Part shown: in pieces, positions 1 to 4,893 of the stretch | Layout: each line of letters starts with the position of its first letter | Numbering within the stretch: position 1 is the first letter of the stretch | Assembly (NCBI GenBank): GCA_022573065.1 | Contig: JACZUQ010000049.1 | Location: forward strand, 1 to 6,521 | Reading direction: 5' to 3' | DNA: 6,521 nucleotides | Source: Nitrososphaerota archaeon | Lineage (GTDB): Archaea; Thermoproteota; Nitrososphaeria; Nitrososphaerales; Nitrosopumilaceae | Notes under the pieces: model-generated | What the model was told of the DNA's origin: nothing | Seen by the model: only the letters and a program-made list of their open reading frames with translations | The model's database searches: none | Translations under genes and position numbers: made by a program

Positions 1-90
1 GGAGTGGTAGGAGGTGAAAGAATAGCTAAACTGAATGAACTAATACGATTATCAGAGCATGATTTAATATGCGGTATGGCACAAATTTAA
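1..90 (+). CDS. eno: Enolase (phosphopyruvate hydratase), C-terminal end only
   Basis: This frame is open from the left edge and ends at TAA 88-90, giving the last 29 residues of a protein whose start lies outside the window. It contains GERIAKLNELIR near the beginning, which matches the conserved C-terminal helix of enolase (typically GER-x-AK-x-N-x-L-x-R), followed by a short tail ending in GMAQI. Enolase interconverts 2-phosphoglycerate and phosphoenolpyruvate in the cytoplasm. In many archaea eno lies directly upstream of rpsB in a ribosomal protein / RNA polymerase subunit operon, and the 9-base gap to rpsB here fits that arrangement. No catalytic residues fall in the visible part, so the call rests on the C-terminal motif plus gene order. 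Confidence 0.85.
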   Translation, partial: GVVGGERIAKLNELIRLSEHDLICGMAQI

Positions 91-99
91 AAACGCAGT

Positions 100-723
100 A
101 TGAGTGAACAAAGCGAAATAGAGAGTATTAAGAAAAAAATTCTGTCAACGGGTATCAGAGTAGGAACTGCAGTTAAGACAAAATTCATGGTACCCTTCAT
201 TACAAAAGCTAGTCCAGAAGGACTTTACCTAATTGATTTAGATATTACAGTAGATAGAATTCAAACTGCTGCAAAATTTATCAGCAGAGAAAAGAGTCAA
301 GATGTCATAGTATGTTCAGGAAGAGAATATGCCAATACACCGATTGAAAAATTCTGTGAATTAACTGGAACCGTAAAGAAATTAGGTAGATTTATGCCTG
401 GAACTCTCACCAACCCTTCATTGCCATATTATATTGAACCAAAATTAGTTTTAATTTCCGATCCCCAAGTTGATGAACAAGCCATTACAGAAGCTACTAA
501 TGCAGGAATTCCAGTAATTGGAATTGCTAATACAGATAATATTACTTCAAAAGTAGATCTTGTCATTCCAGCAAATAATAGAGGTAGAAAAGCCTTGGCA
601 ACAACTTATTGGTTATTAGCTCGTGAAATTCTAATTCAAAAAGGGGAAATCAAAGAAGGCGAGCAAATAAAGTATGAAATCGATGATTTTGAAACGAAGA
701 TCAAAGAAGAGGAAATAGAATAA
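100..723 (+). CDS. rpsB: 30S ribosomal protein uS2 (S2, archaeal type)
   Basis: A 207-residue protein of the uS2 family, a small-subunit ribosomal protein located near the head/body junction. Visible family features are the RFMPGTLTNP segment in the middle, followed by a strand reading LVLISDPQVDEQAI, and the conserved block GIPVIGIANTDN with VDLVIPANNRGRKA, which corresponds to the second S2 signature. The length is normal for archaeal uS2, which lacks the long coiled-coil insertion of bacterial S2. The C-terminus is rich in Glu and Lys. The ATG start lies 9 bases after the enolase stop, with no obvious Shine-Dalgarno sequence, so translation may rely on coupling from eno or on a leaderless mRNA. 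The stop codon shares its last base with the ATG of the next gene (TAATG). Confidence 0.96.
   Translation: MSEQSEIESIKKKILSTGIRVGTAVKTKFMVPFITKASPEGLYLIDLDITVDRIQTAAKFISREKSQDVIVCSGREYANTPIEKFCELTGTVKKLGRFMPGTLTNPSLPYYIEPKLVLISDPQVDEQAITEATNAGIPVIGIANTDNITSKVDLVIPANNRGRKALATTYWLLAREILIQKGEIKEGEQIKYEIDDFETKIKEEEIE
707..712 (+). promoter_or_regulatory. Possible ribosome binding site of the MEMO gene
   Basis: AAGAGG lies inside the end of rpsB, 10 bases before the ATG at 723. Its GAGG core can pair with the CCUC of an archaeal 16S rRNA tail. It supports the start overlapping the rpsB stop codon, but purine-rich sequence is common in this region. Confidence 0.4.
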
Positions 724-1559
724 TGCAGATTAGAACGCCGGTCGTAGCCGGAATGTTCTATCCCAATCAAACCGAGAAATTAAAAAGTCTTGTTCATGAT
801 TGTTTTTTACATCATTATGGCCCTGGAAAAATTCCACCAACGGATTATACTAAAAAAATTTATGGAGTGATTTGTCCACATGCAGGATATGTTTATTCTG
901 GACCAGTTGCATGTCATTCCTTTTATGCAATTTCGTCTAACTTAATTGAATTATTCATTATTGTTGGTCCAAATCATTGGGGGATTGGATGCAACATTGC
1001 CTCAATGAAAGATTGTAGTTGGGAAACACCTCTAGGTAATGTGGAGGTTGATTCAGAAGCAGTGAAGGAATTATCTAATATTTCAGAATTAGTTGAATTA
1101 GATTTCTTTTCTCATACTAAAGAGCATAGTATAGAAGTTCAAGTACCAATTCTACAAGAAGTATTTAGAAATCAATTTAAAATTCTTCCAGTTGTTATGA
1201 TTGATCAAACTAAAAATACTGCAATTGAACTTGGTAGATGTATAGCAACGATAGCCAAAAAAAATAATGCTATGATTATTGGATCATCTGATTTTACTCA
1301 TTATGAAGAAAATGATTTTGCACATAAACAAGATAAGGCGTTAATTGAGCCTATATTGGACATGGATTTAGAAACATTTTACAAAGTATTGAATACAAAA
1401 AAAATCACAGCTTGTGGATATGGTGCAATAGCAACCACTATGATTGCTTGTAAGGAACTTGGTGCTACAAAAGGCGAATTGCTAAAATATGCAACAAGTG
1501 GAGATATTTCTGGAGATAAGAGCTCAGTAGTTGGCTACGGTTCAATAATATTCACTTGA
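723..1559 (+). CDS. MEMO family protein (AmmeMemoRadiSam system protein B)
   Basis: A 278-residue, full-length MEMO-family protein. This family shares the fold of extradiol ring-cleavage dioxygenases (LigB-like), and human MEMO1 binds metal through two His and one Cys. The corresponding residues are visible: His53 in PHAGYVYSG, His85 in VGPNHWG, and Cys231 in ITACGYG. Asp190 and His193 in SSDFTHYEE match another conserved part of the pocket. The N-terminal RTPVVAGMFYP is also a family hallmark. The biochemical role in archaea is not established. Many genomes pair it with AMMECR1 and radical-SAM proteins, neither of which is in this window. It overlaps rpsB by one base and mevalonate kinase by four. 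Its position between a ribosomal protein and isoprenoid genes suggests co-expression but does not show what it does. Confidence 0.92.
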   Translation: MQIRTPVVAGMFYPNQTEKLKSLVHDCFLHHYGPGKIPPTDYTKKIYGVICPHAGYVYSGPVACHSFYAISSNLIELFIIVGPNHWGIGCNIASMKDCSWETPLGNVEVDSEAVKELSNISELVELDFFSHTKEHSIEVQVPILQEVFRNQFKILPVVMIDQTKNTAIELGRCIATIAKKNNAMIIGSSDFTHYEENDFAHKQDKALIEPILDMDLETFYKVLNTKKITACGYGAIATTMIACKELGATKGELLKYATSGDISGDKSSVVGYGSIIFT

Positions 1560-2503
1560 AATCAATAGTATCTGCTCCAGCAAAGGTAATCTTATTTGGA
1601 GAGCATTTTGTAGTTTATGGAAAAAAAGCTATACTTTGTTCAATAAACAAAAGGGTAACTATTACTTCTAGTAAAACTGATGAAGCAATAATTTCAGTAA
1701 AGTCAAGCTTGGGAGAGATAAGTGTACCTTCTTCAGATTCCATTGATGAGATTAATTCACCATTATTACCTTTCATTTACATTGCAAAAAAAATGATTAA
1801 TGAGTTCCATCACTCTGGTGGAATAAAAATAACTATTGAATCAGAAATTCCATCTGGAGTTGGACTTGGTTCATCTTCGGCATGTTGCGTAGCTGCTGCG
1901 GGTTCCATATCAAATCTTTTTACAAAATATTCAAAAGAAGAAATTCTTAACCTAGCAATAGAAGCAGAAAAAACGATTTTCAAAGACGCATCTGGCGCTG
2001 ATTCTACAGTTTCTACATATGGTGGAATAATTGAATATGACAAAAAAAGTGGATTTAGAAAAATTAACACAAACATCGATCTTCATCTGGTAATTGTTAA
2101 TACCAAAATTCCACATTCAACAAAACATGTAGTAACAAAAGTTAAGGAATTCATTGATAAAAATGAAAAAACCTTTTCTGATTTATGTGAGGAAGAGATG
2201 AAATTAATTGAAAAAGTAAATTTGGCATTAAAATCAGGTGATTTAAAATTTATTGGGGAAGCTATGATTCAAAATCAAAAATATCTTGATCAGATTGGAG
2301 TATCAAATAAAATTCTGCGTGATTTGATTGATAATGCGAATAAAACATCGTTTGGTTCTAAAATTACTGGCGCTGGAAATGGAGGATGTATTATTGCAAT
2401 TGTAGACAAGTCAAATATAGAAAAAACTTTGAAAAATCTTCAAAGCAAAAATAACGAATGTTTTTCAGTACAAATTGATTCAAAAGGACTGGATACTTTT
2501 TAA
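1556..2503 (+). CDS. mvk: Mevalonate kinase (GHMP kinase family)
   Basis: A 315-residue GHMP-superfamily kinase predicted to phosphorylate mevalonate to mevalonate 5-phosphate with ATP in the cytoplasm. Motif 1 is APAKVILFGEHFVVYG at residues 7-22; the GEH-x-VVYG form is typical of mevalonate kinase. Motif 2, the phosphate-binding loop, is PSGVGLGSSSA at 99-109. GADSTVS holds Asp149, the likely catalytic base, and Glu138 lies 11 residues earlier, matching the Glu193/Asp204 spacing of the human enzyme. Motif 3 is KITGAGNGGC at 269-278. The start is TTG: after the in-frame stop at 1517-1519 there is no other ATG, GTG or TTG before motif 1, and the resulting N-terminus MKSIVSAPAK is normal for the family. 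The TTG overlaps the MEMO stop codon (TTGA), and no clear Shine-Dalgarno site is seen, so coupled re-initiation is likely. A phosphomevalonate kinase is a less likely alternative given motif 1. Confidence 0.94.
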   Translation: MKSIVSAPAKVILFGEHFVVYGKKAILCSINKRVTITSSKTDEAIISVKSSLGEISVPSSDSIDEINSPLLPFIYIAKKMINEFHHSGGIKITIESEIPSGVGLGSSSACCVAAAGSISNLFTKYSKEEILNLAIEAEKTIFKDASGADSTVSTYGGIIEYDKKSGFRKINTNIDLHLVIVNTKIPHSTKHVVTKVKEFIDKNEKTFSDLCEEEMKLIEKVNLALKSGDLKFIGEAMIQNQKYLDQIGVSNKILRDLIDNANKTSFGSKITGAGNGGCIIAIVDKSNIEKTLKNLQSKNNECFSVQIDSKGLDTF

Positions 2504-2504
2504 C
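2494..2504 (+). promoter_or_regulatory. Candidate TATA box upstream of isopentenyl phosphate kinase
   Basis: TACTTTTTAAC spans the end of mvk and lies about 25 to 35 bases before the ATG at 2529. That is the distance expected for an archaeal TATA element driving a leaderless transcript. It sits at the only intergenic gap longer than 20 bases in the window, and no Shine-Dalgarno motif precedes this ATG. AT-rich sequence makes chance matches common, so this is suggestive only. The T run at 2508-2512 could alternatively act as a weak archaeal T-rich terminator. Confidence 0.25.
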
Positions 2505-2528
2505 TCCCTTTTTAGCGAAAAATAGCAT

Positions 2529-3266
2529 ATGCTCTTAATCAAACTTGGCGGTTCAATTATTACCAATAAGAAAAAACCGTTATCAGCTAAAAGAAAAACT
2601 ATCGATAATATTGTTTATAGTTTTAGAAAAATTAATGAAGATTTTGTTGTAGTTCATGGAGGTGGTTCTTATGGACATTATTGGTCAGAAAAATACGATA
2701 TGCATACCAAACCAAAAAAATATGACCCTAAGGGAGTTTCAATTGTTAAAAACTCAATGATTGAATTAAATACGATTATTCTTGATTCTTTTTTGAAAAA
2801 TAAAATGAATCCATATTGTCTTCCGCCAACTGATTTTGTAATGGGAAACAAACCAATTAACAGAAAAATTTTAGAAATTAAAAAAATTGCAAATTCTGGT
2901 TTGATACCAATTACATATGGAGATGCATTGTGGTACGGAAATAAAAAATCATACATCTTATCAGGTGATAAAATTATGTCATTGTTAGCACGAGTTCTAA
3001 GACCTAGATTATCTATTTTTGTTTTAAATGAAGATGGTTTGTATACTGATATGAAAACTAAGAAATTAATTTATGATTTTAAAGATGAAAAGATTTTCAT
3101 TAAAAAAACTCTAATGGACGTCACCGGAGGAATGACTCGCAAAGTTGCCGAAGCTTCAAAAATGTATAAAATGGGATTGAAGGTTTTTTTTGTTAATGGG
3201 AACAAACCAGAAAGAATTGTTAACGCAATAACTAGAAAAAAATTTGAGGGTACATTATTTAGGTGA
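2529..3266 (+). CDS. ipk: Isopentenyl phosphate kinase (amino acid kinase fold)
   Basis: A 245-residue amino-acid-kinase-family protein predicted to convert isopentenyl phosphate plus ATP to isopentenyl diphosphate, the last kinase step of archaeal-type mevalonate pathways. The N-terminal LIKLGGSIIT (residues 3-12) is the nucleotide-phosphate strand and loop. HGGGSYGH at 43-50 carries His50, equivalent to the substrate-phosphate-binding His that separates this family from other amino acid kinases. A SGD motif follows in the middle of the protein, and DVTGGMTRKV at 197-206 is the conserved C-terminal ATP-site block. The length is slightly short but within family range. ATG 2529 is the first start after an in-frame TAG at 2523-2525. 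The gene follows mvk after 25 bases and precedes the isomerase by 7, consistent with one pathway unit. Glutamate 5-kinase or uridylate kinase is unlikely because of His50 and the context. Confidence 0.93.
   Translation: MLLIKLGGSIITNKKKPLSAKRKTIDNIVYSFRKINEDFVVVHGGGSYGHYWSEKYDMHTKPKKYDPKGVSIVKNSMIELNTIILDSFLKNKMNPYCLPPTDFVMGNKPINRKILEIKKIANSGLIPITYGDALWYGNKKSYILSGDKIMSLLARVLRPRLSIFVLNEDGLYTDMKTKKLIYDFKDEKIFIKKTLMDVTGGMTRKVAEASKMYKMGLKVFFVNGNKPERIVNAITRKKFEGTLFR
3261..3266 (+). promoter_or_regulatory. Ribosome binding site deciding the TTG start of the isomerase gene
   Basis: AGGTGA overlaps the TGA stop of isopentenyl phosphate kinase and lies 7 bases before the TTG at 3274. It matches the GGAGGTGATC-type complement of archaeal 16S rRNA. 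Together with the in-frame TAG at 3271-3273, directly before the TTG, it fixes the non-ATG start. Confidence 0.65.
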
Positions 3267-3273
3267 GAATTAG

Positions 3274-3915
3274 TTGTCAGATGAATATGTTATACTTGTA
3301 GATAAAAACGATATACCGATTGGTAAAGAAGAGAAAGTGAAAAGCCATCTACCAAATGGGAAATTACATAGAGCATTTACCGTTATGCTATTTGACAAAG
3401 AAGGAAGACTTGTAATAACAAGAAGAAGTCCAAGCAAGATGCTATGGCCAGGAGATTGGGATGGCACAGTAGCGAGTCATCCAAGAGAAAGTGAAACTTA
3501 TGTCTCATCAGCCCAACGCAGAATACCAGAAGAAATAGGAATATCCTGTAAATTTGATTATCTTTTCAAATTTGAATATCATGTGCCATACAAGGACATA
3601 GGTTCAGAAAATGAAATTTGTGGTACTTTGATTGGAGTAATTGAAAATTCGACTCAATTTAATCTAGTAAAAGATGAAATCAGTGAAACAAAATGGATTA
3701 CGGCGGATGAATTAATTGAAGGTTTACAAAAAAAACCAGAAATATATTGTCCTTGGATGATCATTGCTTTATACTTATTACCTAAATCAGAAGAATCAAT
3801 GTTATCAAAGTACAAATCGGTTATTTCACAATGGATCAAACCTGAAATAGAAAAACCCTTAGAAGATTCAATAAAATATCATTTACAAGAGAACAAATGG
3901 AGATTAGTTAACTAA
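3274..3915 (+). CDS. idi: Type I (Nudix) isopentenyl-diphosphate delta-isomerase family protein; catalytic Cys replaced by Ala
   Basis: A 213-residue Nudix-fold protein predicted to interconvert IPP and DMAPP. Compared from memory with E. coli Idi, it keeps His25 and His32 (in KLHRAF), His69 (in SHP), and the Glu112-Asn113-Glu114 pair equivalent to E. coli Glu114/Glu116, as well as a degenerate Nudix helix RRIPEEIG at 82-89 and the PWM motif around Trp161. The odd feature is GTVASHP: residue 67, which is the catalytic Cys in E. coli Idi (V-C-G-H-P), is Ala, encoded by GCG at 3472-3474. A Cys at 159, next to the conserved Trp161, is also visible. The C-terminus extends about 30 residues beyond the E. 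coli protein. The start is TTG because a TAG directly precedes it. The stop shares a base with the prenyltransferase ATG. Context strongly supports an isoprenoid role, but isomerase activity is less certain than family membership. Confidence 0.85.
   Translation: MSDEYVILVDKNDIPIGKEEKVKSHLPNGKLHRAFTVMLFDKEGRLVITRRSPSKMLWPGDWDGTVASHPRESETYVSSAQRRIPEEIGISCKFDYLFKFEYHVPYKDIGSENEICGTLIGVIENSTQFNLVKDEISETKWITADELIEGLQKKPEIYCPWMIIALYLLPKSEESMLSKYKSVISQWIKPEIEKPLEDSIKYHLQENKWRLVN
3899..3902 (+). promoter_or_regulatory. Weak possible ribosome binding site of the prenyltransferase gene
   Basis: GGAG lies at the end of the isomerase gene, 12 bases before the ATG at 3915. The spacing is long, and the TAATG stop/start overlap means coupled translation could suffice without it. 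Confidence 0.3.
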
Positions 3916-4892
3916 TGAGTTCTAATTCACTATCAAAGAATGCAAAAGGGGTTAATCGTTTTCTTGGAACAAAATTAAAAGGAAATCCAACACAACTGTA
4001 TGATGCTGCATCATATCTTATTGTTAACGGTGGTAAACGTCTAAGACCGTTCATGGTAATGAAAAGTTGTGAAATTTTGGGTGGAAAACTAAAAGACGCA
4101 ATGCCAGCTGCTTGTGCTGTTGAGATGATCCATAACTTTACTTTGGTTCATGATGATATAATGGATAATGATGAAATGAGGCATGGAGTTCCAACAGTTC
4201 ATAAAAAATTTGGAATTCCAATTGCAATCTTAGCAGGAGATGTATTATTTTCTAAAGCTTATCAAATACTTTCAAACTCAAATCTTCCGTCTAAAGCTAC
4301 AAACGAACTAGTGTCAAGATTGGCAAAAGCATGTGTTGATGTTTGTGAAGGACAATTATTAGATATCAAAATGGCAGAAACAAAGAAAATTCCTTCTCAA
4401 GCAAATTACATAAAAATGATTAAGAAAAAAACATCATCTCTCTTTGATGTTTCTTGTTCTATGGGAGCAATATGTGCAAAAGCCAAACAAAGGGATATTA
4501 CAAAATTATCAACCTTTGGAAAAAATCTAGGAATTGCGTTTCAAATTACTGATGATTTAATCGGAGTACTGGGTGATCCAAGGATGACAAAAAAACCTGT
4601 AGGAAATGATTTGAGAGAAGGTAAAAAATCACTTCCAATTGTTTTAGCAATCACAAAATCCAAAGGAAATGATAAAAAAACCATTTTAAAGACATTTGGG
4701 AATGCTAAAGCCACTAAAAAAGACATAGAAAAGGCAATTGAGTCTATTCGGGCATTAGGAATAGAAAAAATTGTAAGAAAACAGGCATTACTTTATTCAG
4801 AAAAAGCCCAAAAATCTCTCAATAACTATTCAGGTTCTGCAAAGATAGAATTACTTAATCTTCTTAATTTTGTTGTAAAAAGGAGTTTGTAG
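3915..4892 (+). CDS. Geranylgeranyl diphosphate synthase-type polyprenyl synthetase
   Basis: A 325-residue trans-prenyltransferase that condenses IPP units onto allylic diphosphates, here probably up to GGPP (C20) for archaeal membrane ether lipids. GGKRLRP at 39-45 binds IPP. The first aspartate-rich motif is DDIMD at 80-84 in LVHDDIMDNDEMRHG, and the second is around Asp213-Asp214 in FQITDDLIGVLGD. The residue five places before the first motif is Phe75; in archaeal type I GGPP synthases an aromatic side chain here limits chain length to C20, so GGPP is the inferred product, though a bifunctional FPP/GGPP enzyme is possible. The length is normal for the family. It overlaps the isomerase gene by one base (TAATG) and is followed after a single base by the GluRS start, so it sits inside a tightly packed transcription unit. 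Confidence 0.93.
   Translation: MSSNSLSKNAKGVNRFLGTKLKGNPTQLYDAASYLIVNGGKRLRPFMVMKSCEILGGKLKDAMPAACAVEMIHNFTLVHDDIMDNDEMRHGVPTVHKKFGIPIAILAGDVLFSKAYQILSNSNLPSKATNELVSRLAKACVDVCEGQLLDIKMAETKKIPSQANYIKMIKKKTSSLFDVSCSMGAICAKAKQRDITKLSTFGKNLGIAFQITDDLIGVLGDPRMTKKPVGNDLREGKKSLPIVLAITKSKGNDKKTILKTFGNAKATKKDIEKAIESIRALGIEKIVRKQALLYSEKAQKSLNNYSGSAKIELLNLLNFVVKRSL
4882..4885 (+). promoter_or_regulatory. Ribosome binding site supporting the TTG start of GluRS
   Basis: GGAG, within AAAAAGGAG near the end of the prenyltransferase gene, lies 8 bases before the TTG at 4894. This is good Shine-Dalgarno spacing. It supports the TTG over the nearby ATG at 4898, which is out of frame and stops after three codons. 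Confidence 0.65.
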
Positions 4893-4893
4893 A

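Noticed and set aside
63..70. TTTAATAT as a TATA box for a leaderless rpsB transcript
   Set aside because: It lies inside the enolase coding end in a region where such AT strings are frequent, and rpsB is normally co-transcribed with eno. The position is suitable but there is no independent support.
1810..2076. Reverse-strand open frame of 88 codons inside mevalonate kinase
   Set aside because: It lies wholly over the GHMP motif 2 and catalytic Asp region of a strongly supported gene, and its translation shows no recognisable domain.
2678..2956. Reverse-strand open frame of 92 codons inside isopentenyl phosphate kinase
   Set aside because: It is the complement of a conserved coding region. 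Its hydrophobic, Phe/Ile-rich product is the expected result of reading AT-rich Lys/Asn-rich code backwards.
3184..3191. Run of eight T in isopentenyl phosphate kinase as a terminator or frameshift site
   Set aside because: The frame continues correctly through it into the conserved C-terminus, it encodes ordinary Phe-containing sequence, and similar homopolymer runs are common in this AT-rich window.
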